Positions 11,650 through 23,743 of a stretch of DNA of 64,000 nt are shown here, piece after piece (position 1 is the stretch's first letter; each line of letters begins with the position of its first letter). Source of the stretch: Coenobita brevimanus. Taxonomy: Eukaryota; Arthropoda; Malacostraca; Decapoda; Coenobitidae. The DNA is taken from the NCBI GenBank assembly GCA_032717465.1, contig CM064690.1, forward strand, positions 10,227,093 to 10,291,092, given 5' to 3'. A program made the translations under genes and the position numbers. The notes under the pieces were generated by a model. That model saw only the letters and a list, made by a program, of their open reading frames with translations. It had not been told where the DNA came from and ran no database searches.

Positions 11650-12100
11650 ACCTTTGGGAGACAAAGGAGAGATCAGTTAGCTAATTAGAGGTATCTGATA
11701 ATTGACCATCTTTACTACAAGCCTTACATTTGAAATAATAATACCGGTATCTGACCATCGCGTGGCACCACAGCAGTGAAAAAGTTCACGGATAATCGTA
11801 TATTATAAAGCCTTTTCATGCTAACAGGGTTATGTTGAAGGTTGTTCGGCTATAGTACACCTTCAGTACGATGACATACTTTTAATTTTATTTACTGTAG
11901 GCTGCCACATCACCTCTTTAAGCTAGAAATTATTTCCATAGTGAGGAGCTAATGAAGGCTTTGTTCGACCCCTCCAGTTTGCAGTCTTTCCTAATGTATA
12001 TGAAATCGTCTGAAAATACCAGGAATAAAATAATTACCATATCATTGTAGTGAATGGGATTGGAAGGAAGGCATCAGAAAAGATGATGTTGTAGAGGTAA
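11650..12100. other. Unrecognised sequence
   Basis: Mixed composition; I see no gene or repeat signature before the CR1-like 3' end at 12100. Confidence 0.4.
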
Positions 12101-12671
12101 GTACAAAGGAAGTACAAAGGAAAGGAAGCAACAACAACAGACCTGTTGGTCCGTTCATGACTGTTTGGTACAGAGCAAGTTATAACTAACAAATCCTATT
12201 CTCTCAGTTAAAGACAAAGATAGAAAAGCAGGAAGGCTACCCCCCCACTACCCATCAAACCCTCCAGCTGAAGTCAGCGGGAAATACTGAGATGCAACAT
12301 AGAAAAGCTGTCATGGAAATTTCATAGGAAAGAGGGAAAGGAAATCTTATTCTACACTATATACCTGAAAAGGAAAGTAACCTTAAGACAGCAATATTTA
12401 TCCGTGTTTATCTGTGGGCTGTATCATCTGGCCTCTGAAAATAGGAAAAAAAGTTCATGAATAATATATAAAAATGTATTATTCAGGAGTACATACTAAG
12501 CTGGGACTTACAAGACAGATGCATATCCAAGCAGTCTTTAAAGGCTAGTACTGTATCACAGTTTACTACACTGGAGGGTAATTTCTTCCATATATTTACA
12601 ACTCCATTGAAGAAGAAGAAATGCTTAGCTTCATGCGACCGGAAACGCTTGCTGATTATTTTATGCCCATT

Positions 12672-12683
12672 ACCTCTGGTAAT
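12672..12683. repeat. Target-site duplication, left copy (LINE A1)
   Basis: ACCTCTGGTAAT precedes the LINE A1 body. A near match (ACCTCTAGTATAAT) follows its tail from 13915. Removing LINE A1 rejoins the CR1 C-terminal text around YTRG. The two copies have diverged slightly. Confidence 0.55.
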
Positions 12684-13914
12684 CATAGGGGCATTTGTCT
12701 TCTTAGTGTAATAGGAAAAGTATATGGCAGGATTCGTATTGACAGAGTTAGGGAGATAACAGACTAATTAGTTGGAGAAGAACAGGGAGGTTTTAGGAAG
12801 GGAAGAGGTTGTGTTGATCAGATATTCATTCCTAGGTCTTTAGTGGAAAAGTTTCTAGAGAAGGGAAAGAAGTTCCCTGCGGCCTTCATCGATTTGGAGA
12901 AAGCATATGGCAGGGTGGAGAGACAAGGATTGTGGAAAGTATTAAGAATATATGGAGTAAATGGGAAGTTGTTGAATGCCGTGAAGAGTATGTATGAGGG
13001 TGCTAAGGCTGCAGTGCGTGTGGATAGTAATGGTAGGGCAGTGAATATTGGAGCGGCCCTAATGAGAGAGGGCAGTGTTTGGAAACTCCCTGTACTGTTT
13101 TCAGGTGATACTGTGTTGTTAACGGAAGACGAAGAGGAGCTGCAAGGCTTGGTGAATGAGTCCGAGAGAGTGTGTATGAAACGGATTCTAAAGGTTAATG
13201 TAGGGAAGAGCACAGATATGGTAATTGAGATAAATGAAGTCACTGAATGTACAGTGAGGTTGAATGAGGAGGAAATGCAAAATGCGAGTGCGTTCAAGTA
13301 CTTAGGTAGTGTGATGAGTGAAGATGAAAGTTTCGAGGGTGAAGTGCTTGAAAGGGTACAACAAAGAAGAAAAGTTGCTGGTTCTTTGAAAGCAGTTATA
13401 AGAAATAGGGAAGTGAGCATGGAAATGAAAAAGTTACTGCATGACAATATTGTGATGTATATCAACTCCAACGTAGGGAAGTGGAGTTTGGACCTTGCTG
13501 GAGGGACACAAGAGTGAGAGCAATGGAAATGAATTATGGAGAGGAGCATGTGGAGTGACAAGGAAAGACAGACTGACAAGTGAGGAAGTGAATTAGCGTT
13601 GTGGTGTGGATGTGGATGTGATAGGAAGCGTTAGGAGAAACACACTGAGGTGGTTTGGCCATGTGGAGAGGATGGAGAGTGAGAGACTAACGAGGAGAGT
13701 GTATGTGAGTGAGGTGGAGGGAGGGAGAGGAAGGGGGAGACCCAGGATTAGATGGAGGGATGGAGTGGAGAGGTGTATGAGAGAGGGGGATGTGAGCTGC
13801 GAGCGGGTCAGTGAAATGAAGGGGGACAGGGCAACATGGAGGCGATTTGTTTGTGATCACCCTCTACTGGATTAAGGAGTCTGGTAATGGAAAAATGGAA
13901 AGATAGACAGATAG
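12684..13914 (+). mobile_element. RTE-like LINE A (copy A1) inserted in LINE C
   Basis: Plus-strand text: GICLLSVIGKVYGRILIDRV, then EEQGGFRKGRGCVDQIF (about 12776-12826), FIDLEKAYGRV, the catalytic box as FSGDTVLL (13098-13121, FADD expected, so catalytically dead), YLGSVMSEDE (about 13300), then after a frameshift RNTLRWFGHVERME and RATWRRFVCDHP (to about 13860). The end GGAGTCTGGTAATGG plus a short AGATAGACAGATAG tail matches the ends of copies A2 and A3. The RTE-like call rests on the RT style, the very short 3'UTR and the simple-repeat tail. EN is absent because of 5' truncation. Confidence 0.8.
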
Positions 13915-13928
13915 ACCTCTAGTATAAT
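13915..13928. repeat. Target-site duplication, right copy (LINE A1)
   Basis: Right-hand partner of 12672-12683, directly after the (GATA)-like tail of LINE A1. The minus-strand CR1 text resumes here. Confidence 0.55.
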
Positions 13929-15529
13929 TTCGAGCGATCAGCTGTGAAGTATTTATCGATAGCCACGTTATCATTTCCTTTGGATATTTTAAATACTTGA
14001 ATTAAATCTCCTCGTATCGTCCGGTTAGTTAGGGTAAGAGATTTGGGGCTTCTAAATGCTCCTCCTGGTTTATTTCTCAATCTACAGTAGGTATCATTTT
14101 GGTCACCCTTACGTGCACTCTTTCAAGTTTCTCAATGTCATTTTGTGATGAGGCGATCAGAACTGGACACAACACTTTAAATGTGGAAGTACTAGAAATT
14201 TATACAAAGTGATTATTTTATTTTCTGATTTGTATTTGAGTGCTCTACCAATGAATTCGATTAGTTTGTTGGCTTTCTTAACAGTCTTCATACACTGTTT
14301 GCTTGGTTTAAAACCATTTTTTACTATAATTCCTGTCTTTTTTATGACTGAATAGTGCTCATAGTGTTACTGGCCTTTTCATTTCTATTTCCAATGTTCA
14401 GCATTTTGCATATACTAATATTAAAGTCCATCTGCCAGCTTTGGGCCCTGTTAAAGAGTTGATCGAGGTCACTCTGAATTGCCTGCCTATGTGAAGATGT
14501 GTTTCTAACTTTACTATCATCAGCAAACTTGTATATATTACTAAATAAACCATTATCTATATCATTTATGTATAGTAAAAGCCGAATTTGACGAAATCTG
14601 GCAAATTACTAGTAACATCTCTCTAGTCTGATTCTTTACCATTTATAACAACTCTCTTTACGTTTGTAAACCAGTTACTGATCCACCCAAGCACACTGCC
14701 TCTGAACCCATGCACATTCAGTTTCTGGAGTTGTCCTTTATGAGGAAATTTATCAGATTTTTTTTTTTTTAATGAGATAGGCAATGTCAATGGATCTTGT
14801 CTCATTATATACACTGAATATATCACAGATGAAATCCAAGAGATTCATAAGGCAAGAACGATTATTCCGAGAAACGTGTTCTGAATCTCTGATGAGATTA
14901 TTAATTTCTAAGTGCTTAACAAACGAATCTCTACAATAGTTTCCAACATCTTGCACACCACCGAGGTTAATCTTACTGGTCGAGAATTATCAGGCTGTGA
15001 TTTGTTGTCCATTTATAATATCGGGATTATACTTGATAGTTTCCAATTATGAGGCACCTTACTATTTCTGAGTGATTTATTGAATAGCTAAGCTAATGGC
15101 TTCGATATTTCATTCACCTCGTCTTTCAGAATGTGCAGTCATATTTTATTTGACCGTAGTGTTTTTTTTTTCACTTGAGTTTACCCATGGTTAAGTCGCA
15201 CATCATTTTCACTAACAGTAATGTCGCTAATTATGTTACTCACTTCTAAGACAACAAGAAAAACAGTAGGAATGGCATCTGTTTTTTCAATTGTAAGAAT
15301 CACTATTTTCAACTGTGAATACGGATGCAGAAAAAGTGTTTAGAATTTTATTCATCTGTTTCATCATCGGTATACTCTCCATTATCTGTGACTGGTGGGC
15401 CAGTTGTTGGTGATATTACCTTCTTGTTTCTGACGTAGCAAAAAAATTCTATAGGGTTCGATTTACTGATACATGCAACGTGAGCATCAAAGTTTTTCTT
15501 ACTTAACATTTTTTTTTCTGTTTACTTAT

Positions 15530-16030
15530 TACCTCCTCCAACGTTGCAGGAAGAGATTATGTATTCACCTATGACTGTTTGTTTTGTTTGTCCACACGAT
15601 ATTTCCATACGTTGTCAGTGAATTTCAAAGAAATTTTGTGGAAGGATGGGCCATGGGCCAAGAAAGAATTGATTAAATTTGGGTTTGGATCCAGATCCGG
15701 AGTATCCCGCACAATATCTCCGTAAGCTTCCAATGAATTTCAATGAATTTCTGTGGAAGGGTAGGCCATGGGCTGATTAAAGTTTAGGGCGGATCTGGAG
15801 TCCGCTTCGGATCCTATGTATCCCGCACAATATCTCAAAAAGTTCTCAATGAAATTCAATAAAATTTTGTGGAAGAGTGGGCCATGGGTCAAGGAACAAT
15901 TAATTAGATTTGGGATCGGATTCTGATCCTAAGTATTCCACACAGTATCTCCACGGATCAGGATCAGAATCCTTTTTAATGGCAAGGACACTGGTGGAGG
16001 TATGCGCTCTATGGGTGTTTTCTAGTTTAA
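15530..16030 (+). repeat. Dispersed repeat with three ~115-bp internal units
   Basis: The motif GTGGAAG-GTRGGCCATGGG recurs near 15638, 15752 and 15869, each followed by a GGATC-rich block and a TATCCCGCACAATATCTC-type block. The ends carry ACCTCCTCCAACGTTGCAGG and GGTGGAGGTATGCGCTC, the usual ends of a repeat I know from fish and invertebrate genomes (family name not certain). It interrupts the LINE C reading frame, so it is a later insertion. No coding capacity is seen. Confidence 0.65.
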
Positions 16031-16519
16031 TTCCTTCTTTTCTAAGAAGAGCATTGTATCTATTTTTATCACTTTGATTATTTGTTGCAATACAATTTTT
16101 GTGTGCATTTTTTCAAAAAGGGTGACAGGAAATGATTAATATCCGTATTCAGCCATTCGGGCCTAATATTTTTAAAAGGTCATGTTTTGCTCATTGGAAT
16201 TCATAATGTTACTGCTTTACAGGGAATACCTGAATAATTTCCATGCTTCATTAATGTCTGTTTTTCCAGCATTAGGATTCCAGTCACTAGAGCCAATTAT
16301 TTTCTTTAATTTTTGAAAATACACTCTCTTGTAGTCAGGCACTTTCTCATAATGAGCCCTGACACTGTTATCACTGAATTTTATATTGATTGTGACTATG
16401 CGATGGTCGCTAGTACTAAACGCTTCCCCTACCATAACATTATATGCTAAGTTTTCCGACATGGCCAAAACCAGAGCTAATATGCCACCTCCTCGTGTTA
16501 GGCAGTCTATTAACTGATG

Positions 16520-17245
16520 CAGTTAAGTTTCTTGCAAGTTATGGTACAGGCCCAACCCTGTGAGAATTGAATCAAGTGAGGGGAGGTGAAGGGAGTTGAC
16601 GCAACAGGAAGAAACCGGGTTTGTGGATCATGCCTGACGATTATGAGCAGCAAAACAGGTCTAAGGTCACAGACACTAAGGGAGGTAATCTAATCAGACT
16701 GAGATAGATAGCCCAGATTAGCTCATTGTAGGTATAATCCAAATTGGTCTGAAGGGTTAATAACTTCGTACAAATTACGTGGATGTAATGGATGTCTATG
16801 AAAGGTTAATAGGAGTCAAAATTCAAAATTAGGTTAAGATAAAAACTGAAAACTTCCTGGCGGCTTTTATTTACATATAAACATTGGACATGGCACCGTT
16901 ATTTTCTCTAGAGCACCAATTATGCCTTTTTGATGCTGATTTATTTTGCACATCTGACACTCGGAACTATACAAAACGGTAAAAGTCAGTCTTACATTGA
17001 CCTTTTTGGGGGGCGTAGAACTCGAATCAGAGTTCCCTTAGTCCAGATTATTTAAGCCGCAAGAGACCACCTTACTTCTCTGGCAGCGTTTTGAGGACAG
17101 AGAGCCCTCTGACCATACCTAAGATTCATTTCGTGGCGAGCTAGCTCACGTTCTCTGACCCGAGAGCTCTGTAAACCATGCCATTGCGGTGCCTATCACA
17201 GAAATATTACTGTACCACACTTTGGAAAACAAATAACGAGATAGC
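16520..17245. other. Unrecognised sequence
   Basis: Mixed-composition DNA with no supported gene, RNA or known repeat. Confidence 0.4.
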
Positions 17246-17249
17246 AGTC

Positions 17250-17490
17250 TCCATTATCATGACTTCTTTTCTTTTATCATCATTCTCTCCTTTCGCCAAC
17301 AGTTTCTTTTCCTTCAATCCCTCATTCCTTCTCTCACCACACCTCCTCTCCCTTTTATCGCTCTTTCCTCCTATCACAGACGGCTCTTCTCTCTTCAGCC
17401 ACTTCTTCCTCCTCGCACAAACACTTCTTCTTTCTTCTTGACACTCCTTCCTCCTTTCAAAAACACCTCTTCTCACTTCTTTCATTGTTT
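17250..17490. repeat. Polypyrimidine tract
   Basis: T/C-rich plus strand built from diverged TCTTCTTTC/CCTCCTTTC blocks. The open frames on both strands are compositional. Confidence 0.7.
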
Positions 17491-18900
17491 CTCACTCTGA
17501 CCGTGCATACTAACCCCGACGCTGTCATATTGTTTCTTCGATAAGGGAATCTACAGTATGACCCATCCAGCAACGCAGACGGTGACGAATTGAGTATGAA
17601 TTTATAAACCACCCTCAGCTCAAGTTGTTTATGAGTGCCTGCATGTACGATTTTCTTGACTCATACACCCACCATGCACCTTACACCCAGACTACAGTGA
17701 ATACTAAAGTGACTGAAAGCAAAAGATAAAACGATCTGTGGTAACAGTTAACTGCTTTGAAGACTTGAATATCCTGTAAAATAGTTCAGATCTTTTACAA
17801 ATACGTGTCCTGGCCCATCATGATATATGCACATGTGTGATCATTGTTACTAACACCTCATCTGGTCTGTCAGTATCTGGTGTGTCACTCCTTCCTTCAT
17901 ATCGCTGGCGCTAAGTACACAGGGCATTAATGCACCATTGCAGTACTGATTACATCAACGGGTTCAACCGTTGCTCAGACGAGTTGGGAAGTGTCAGTTA
18001 CTTTCTCTCTAGATTCACATTCCCGATACAAATGGTGGGTCACCCAAGGCAGTATAGTGTCAAGGTCAGTCCTGAACTGGTTCACTGAACGATCGGACTT
18101 CATCACAAGAGAAAAGCAAAGTACAGTTCTTCACTACTCTGTACGCCGGAAGGCAAAGGACAGAATACACAGTGCCCAGCCACGATCATTTTCTCTACAT
18201 GGTCTTGGTCTAGTTCAGTAATGTTTATGCATTCGACTTTGGATATAGGCTACGGGGCCCATTCACTTGGTTCAGAAGTTCACCCACGATACACCAACAG
18301 CGTTGATCATTGCAGCTCTCACACATCACCTGTGTCAGTGTATGGGTACAAATACTAACCATCTGTGTTGCGATAAGCTAGGGATGTCGCATTCTTATTT
18401 ATTATTATGGTGTTAGTGAGGGTGTTTTTATGACATGTCGGTAGGGTCATAATGAACACGGTGCTAATGTGCACATATTTCCTACCCCACTGTTCTGTTG
18501 TGGATGTACACAGAAGCCTTATTATCAAAACTGAAATCGCGAAGGTTTAGACAAACCCTAAGCTTTGACGATAATTTCTTAGGTACGGAATAATGACAAA
18601 ATATGTCGGATATTTCTGTATCGTTGCTGACTAAACCCTGTGTTGTAGCATGCAGGCTGAACACATATAACAACAAAAGCACACAGAGAAGTCAATGCCC
18701 TTGTAGTACAATCGGTCTAAATGTCCGTCTATATGATCAGTGAATACCTGTGGTCGTACTGTTTGATAAGGAGAAAATGTTAGAAAAAGTTCTGTGGATG
18801 TGAAAAACTAAATCACGTACTCTTTATAGCGAGAATTGTAGCCATGCTTCGAGACTGGTGGACACCGTGCTCAGACGATAACAGGATGCCCACTGATCCT
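17490..18900. other. Unrecognised sequence
   Basis: About 1.4 kb of mixed composition. Short frames at 17991-18221 (+) and 18482-18682 (-) have no recognisable domain and no supporting splice context. It may be unique intergenic DNA. Confidence 0.4.
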
Positions 18901-19140
18901 GTAGATGAGTTTGAAGGCCGAACTTTTATTTATTTATTTATATTTTACTCCTTCCTCTGTTCTTGAGTTTTCACAGATTTCTCTCAAATTTAAACTACTA
19001 AATTCAAGCCTGACAATGAAGTTATCCACCAAGTTTGATTCAAATCGGATCAAAAATATTTAAGCTGACCTTATCCTGTGACTTTGACCTTTGACCCACT
19101 GTTTTGAAAAGAAAAGAAAGAATATATATATATATATATT

Positions 19141-19216
<76 letters not shown>

Positions 19217-19560
19217 CTCAATTTATCATAAGATCCTCCACCAAGGTCGATCTACAGCAAAGGAAGCCTCTTGAGTTAATGGACGGAACCTATGTTCTTC
19301 CACTATGATTTTACCTTAGATCGATTGTTCTCAGAATTAAATGAAATCACCTTTTCTTGTTTCTGAACCCTCCCAGAATGTTTGGGCAAAATCGAGTTAG
19401 AACTGGTGGCGTTGACCTTGTCCTTGTCATGTCATTTATGACCTTGTTTGGTCAAAGACTAATCACTTGCTCCTCTGATAGTTCTTAATCATACGTCATA
19501 TGTGGTGCAATTCCAGTCAATAGTTTTCCATAATCTTGCTGACACACAGACAGACAAACC
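18900..19560 (+). repeat. Dispersed 'GTGACC/TTGACC' repeat containing a (TA)n array
   Basis: The segment contains TGACTTTGACCTTTGACCC (about 19079-19097), GTTGACCTTGTCCTTGTC and CATTTATGACCTTG, and ends in ACACAGACAGACAAACC. These features are shared with the stretches at 30235-30720 and 61540-62065. It is split by (TA)n at 19122-19214. The layout of short phrases such as AAGTTTGATTCAAATCGG with GTGACCTTTGACC is one I know from dispersed repeats of marine invertebrates. Confidence 0.55.
19122..19214. repeat. (TA)n microsatellite
   Basis: TA run of about 93 bp with one TTTACA interruption near 19139. Confidence 0.97.
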
Positions 19561-19930
19561 GGATCAACATTTAACATCCTAGCTCTTTCGTGCACAGCTG
19601 TAATTACAGATGTTTCATAAATGACCGTCAAAAATTAAGGGCTCGCTGTTACCCTCTCACACTCGGTTTTTATAATATGGCTGAGTCAGGTGTACAGTAT
19701 ATAAAGAAACAATCCAACAGTTTCATGTCAGAGTCATGTTCTTTATCATTCCGTCATCCCTGTCGGTGGATGATTGCCACGGACATTTCTGTGGACAGGA
19801 TAATGGTGTGGTGTGGTGTGACTGAACCCTATTGTACCAGTGGAGACGGTCTGGTCCCACGTTTAAGGGATATCGTTGTGTGTGTAACACAGGATGGATA
19901 TATCGAACGTGGTATACACATATTAGCTTC

Positions 19931-19933
<3 letters not shown>

Positions 19934-20007
<74 letters not shown>
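19934..20007. repeat. (GT)n microsatellite
   Basis: Uninterrupted GT run of about 74 bp. The overlapping 188-aa plus-strand frame is translated (CV)n and is not a gene. Confidence 0.97.
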
Positions 20008-20010
<3 letters not shown>

Positions 20011-20660
20011 ATGCAAAAGTACACAGACGCACAGATCACACAGATCTTAAGGTTTCAAGTCATCAGTGGAAGACCGGGTGTGAATGTGTGAGAACACATG
20101 AAAGAGCATATCGCACTACCCTAGATGTCTATGCATGGGTGGGATTGTCCCCATAACAGGAGGATTAGGTCTTGCCATGGTCAAAAGATCTTTAAAACTT
20201 AGGACTTAACGACACCTCCTTGTCTCATATACAGTCGGAAAACAGTTACACCAATGTTTCACTTCCTGCACTTCGCAGTTATTTTCTCTTTTCTAATATA
20301 TTTAAGTAAGAGTTGATTAGCATGTTTCACTGCCAATAGCTGATTTTTTTCTAATATGGAGCATCAGAGAGGAAAAGTGACGTGCTCTGTGAGTAAAGGA
20401 GTTACAGTGGAACATTAGGTGAACCTTTGTCGTTGATTGTGCTCCTCCGTCTTGTCATTTCAGCCATCCTTCAAGCACACCACAGTGCTTAGCAGATCAA
20501 GATAGCACTTGAAGCTGGACTAACTCTGAAGTGTGACTTACTTGTGTTGGTGTTGACCAGGCAGACAAGATCGCTTATAGCCATCAATATATGAGATCGT
20601 ATAACACGTGCAATACATCCCAGACCACAGTGCAGCTCAGACCTTGCTTTGCACAACACA

Positions 20661-20715
20661 CGTATTATTATCATCATCATCATCATCATCATTATCATCA
20701 TCACCATCATAAACT
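20661..20715. repeat. (ATC)n/(ATT)n trinucleotide repeat
   Basis: TATTATTATCATCATC-type run of about 55 bp. Confidence 0.9.
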
Positions 20716-20892
20716 AATTTTCCACAATTCCAGAGAGATGAGAAGTGTTCACAAACAAGAATTATACAAGCGTCAGAGTAGGTATCAGTAGAGCTCAGAT
20801 GCCTTTATGTCACACGCATCGTTCATATCTTTATCTTTGTCATTATTCTATGCCAGATATTCAAAATAACACACACAAAAAATCATCCTAAC

Positions 20893-20894
<2 letters not shown>

Positions 20895-20933
<39 letters not shown>

Positions 20934-21022
20934 GGAACACCATCCACCCAACACTGTCCACATAGTAGCTCTCTGTGACTGCCCGACTCCCCACCATTAG
21001 AGAGAGAGAGAGAGAGAGAGAG
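20895..21022. repeat. (CA)n and (GA)n microsatellites
   Basis: A CA run at 20895-20932 and a GA run at 21001-21022 are separated by about 70 bp of ordinary sequence. Confidence 0.95.
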
Positions 21023-21144
21023 AAGGGGGGGGATGATATCTTGTTTGGTATTCTAAGTGGCTTTGGGGATTTCATAACACCTCTCTCTTGGCAACTGTTG
21101 TGCCCATTATTGATATATATATATGTATATATATATATATCATC

Positions 21145-21529
21145 ATCATCAGCCGTTTGAGTATCCACTGCAGGACCGGCCTATCCCGACCGAAGTCGGG
21201 ACGATACAGCCAATGTATCTCTCCCAAGTGGCTTAGGTTGTCTGGTAGAGATTGTATGTAGGGTGAGAAGTGCTTGTAAGTGTAATTGTAGTGTTGGAGT
21301 GGCTTTGGATGTGTGTGTAGTCTGTGAACCAAGTGTAATCGGCCCGCACAAGCCAACTGGGTGAAAGCATACTTTACAGTAAGCGACACTGGTTCAACCA
21401 CAGCACCCTTGTGTCCGCCAATTCAGTACGTGGCCGAGTGAACACTCCCAAAGTTTATTACCCTGGCGGGGCCGAACCCTGGTCCACCCGTGTACGAAAC
21501 GCACACTCTTCCACTGTACCACAGAGGCT

Positions 21530-21533
<4 letters not shown>
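21145..21533 (-). mobile_element. tRNA-derived SINE (SINE-I, copy 1)
   Basis: Read on the minus strand from 21533, the head has an A-box-like GTGGTACAGTGGAAGAGTG (21504-21522) and a B box GGTTCGGCCCC (21468-21478), spaced about as in a tRNA gene. This supports RNA polymerase III transcription. The body (to about 21160) matches 56697-57062 in the opposite orientation over about 350 bp. The 3' end is a (TGA)n tail at 21140-21152. (TA)n arrays flank both sides, so the SINE probably inserted into a TA microsatellite. Confidence 0.75.

Positions 21534-21602
<69 letters not shown>
21531..21602. repeat. (TA)n microsatellite flanking SINE-I
   Basis: TA run directly at the tRNA-head end of SINE-I. 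A matching shorter run lies at 21113-21140 on the other side. Confidence 0.95.
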
Positions 21603-21604
<2 letters not shown>

Positions 21605-21696
21605 ATACAAAACAATATGCTTAATATACAAGAAAATGTTAATGGTTAATACGTACAATAAATCGTCATGGGGGGGAGCAATGAAGCCTCCTATGC

Positions 21697-21701
<5 letters not shown>

Positions 21702-21739
<38 letters not shown>

Positions 21740-21757
21740 TATATATATATATATATG
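21702..21757. repeat. (TA)n microsatellite
   Basis: TA run with one GATA interruption near 21738. Confidence 0.95.
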
Positions 21758-21759
21758 GC

Positions 21760-23690
21760 TCTTGATGTGGTGCTCTCGAATCCCTAAGTAGACATCACCC
21801 TGGCTTCATCAGAGGGGTGTAATTTACCTTGGTGTTTGTATAAGATGGTATCGGGGTGATTAAGTGGACGTGGTGCATTACATCCACAGTTAGACCAGTG
21901 CGGTAATTATTTACCATCAAGAAACGTAACTACACGAGCCATCTTGGGCACGTATGCGTAAAGACATTTAACCAGTTCTTACGATAAATAAGTATCCTTT
22001 GCAAATGAATATTGTAAAGAATCATATTACCACGTTGTGTTTTTTGGCTTCAGCTTTCATTCTAGTGTGATTGTGAAGTGTTTGATAGCCGTACAAATAA
22101 TATCAGAGTCCATGCACACGATCCCATTCTCAAATCAAGCCCAGGTCAGTTTGTAAATACGGTCACAGAAGGGTTAGGCGTGAGGGGGATGGCGGTGTGG
22201 GATGGCTCGGAAGAATTTAATGGTCGAGCTGGGTCTTTTTATGTTAATGCATCTTGTGGTTCGCCTGCTCATATTTCACACAAGGGTTTGCATACCCTTT
22301 CAGAATTCAGCTTGGGTATTTTGTTGCACTTATCTGTCCATATTACCGGTATCTATTTTTTTTTTCTTTTTTTGTTCACTGCAGTTAACTTACATATAAT
22401 TGATATTAATAAATTCTGCCCCATGGCGTCATTAGTAGCTTATTCTTGCCACTGTCGAACACTTGTAATGAGCTGTGAAGAGCTCCTTAGTTATGATTTT
22501 GACTTTTCTTTCCTCTATTCTTGCGGGCATCTGGTGCTTTTATACCCGTGTTCAACACATCTATTTAATGTTAACATGTTCACGCCAAGGACGTAATCTA
22601 TACCTTATTCTTACTACTGTAGAGTGATATTAATCAGTTAAAGAAAGTATCCTGGTAGTGAAGGGGTTAATGCAGTCTATATGCAGCTCCTCCAGTCGGA
22701 AAGGTTGTATCTGAATCAGGTCATCCCAGGTAGCCTGTGAGATTTATGACACTTTTTTTCTTTTTCTTTTTACAGTCATTTGTTGCCTTTTAGACTGTGA
22801 TAAACTGACACGTGATTGGCATTAAAGGTGAAGGTGAAGACAGGGACGAAAAAATATGAGTTTACATATTGGCCTACGGGTCAATTAGCTTTGATTAATC
22901 CCTTTCGTCTGCTGACTTCATTTACATTTTTACTCAAGCTACCACAAGATGATAATATCGACTGAAGGGAGACCTCTTGTAATAACGAGGTTAAGAACAG
23001 TCTCTCGTGAACTCAATGAAATCGCCTGGTAGCAGCGAAGTAAAATACATAAAATATGTTCGTTATTCATTTTACGTTAATTTGACCAAATTTCCCGTGT
23101 CTCCGTCTTAAATACTGAATTATAGCATTTGGTTGATATAATATTAGTCGCGAAAAAATGCTATGGAAAAGATGTAGGGCTGCTGTATTATCTCTTTCTG
23201 CTGGTGAGCTACAAGAAATAAACTGCAAAACGGCAAATTCTATGTCAAGTGAAAATGAAAAGAGTATAGTACGTATAGGACACCTTTCAATACAGGGCCG
23301 TAATTTCTGCACTGTTGTTACTCTTTCTACAGTATGCTGCATTATTTAGCCAGGGAGAAACATTTCAGGCTGATGGGGTTAGATATAGTCTTCAATAACC
23401 TTTCACTACTAGGGTGTTCTTCCAAGCTGAATAAAGTCGTCAGAAGTTAGGTAGCACTGAAGGTCGAATTACTTCACGCTGTGATTGGCAGTGAAGCTGC
23501 GGCTGGAGACAAGCTTGGCAAATATGACTTTACATTATAACTTACAGCTTGATCATAATTTTGCCTTATTATCTCATTAATCCCACTTCACACGATCTAG
23601 AATAGATTTTTCATTAACCTGTCTTTTCCTGTAGATTTCTTTCAAGTTCCAGTAGATTGTAGACGTGCCCAAAGGAGTTGAATGACGACA
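21760..23690. other. Unrecognised sequence, possibly unique
   Basis: About 1.9 kb of mixed composition. The 172-aa plus-strand frame at 22078-22596 has no domain I recognise, an ordinary codon mix and a T-run-encoded Phe stretch. I do not call it a gene. No repeat match within the window was seen. Confidence 0.35.
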
Positions 23691-23693
23691 GAT

Positions 23694-23698
<5 letters not shown>

Positions 23699-23743
<45 letters not shown>

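Larger units (their letters stand above)
12100..16520 (-). mobile_element. CR1-like LINE (LINE C), interrupted and decayed
   Basis: Minus-strand order from 16.5 kb down: endonuclease C-terminus (SENLAYNVMVGEAFSTSDHR, containing the SDH motif, about 16468-16400); the RT start INNLIRDSEHVSRNNRSCL (about 14910-14850); RT text LQKLNVHGFRGSVLGWISNW (about 14730-14660); CR1-type C-terminus (TRGNGHKIISKRF...VVNIWKKLPSSVVN, 12686-12540). A 3'UTR follows with CCAACAGGTCTGTTGTTG and a terminal duplicated TTTGTACTTCC (about 12102-12125). Short tandem 3' repeats are a CR1 hallmark. The EN SDH and RT order fits the autonomous CR1/L2 plan. Frameshifts, an A/T-run insertion at 14758-14770 and two foreign insertions (12684-13914 and 15530-16030) disable it. 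Confidence 0.75.

Noticed and set aside
21466..21533. A functional tRNA gene
   Set aside because: A and B boxes are good, but the sequence continues into a 350-bp body shared with 56697-57062, so it is a SINE head.
22078..22596. 172-aa plus-strand frame
   Set aside because: No domain, no splice context, no similarity to families I recognise; a chance frame is the simpler view.
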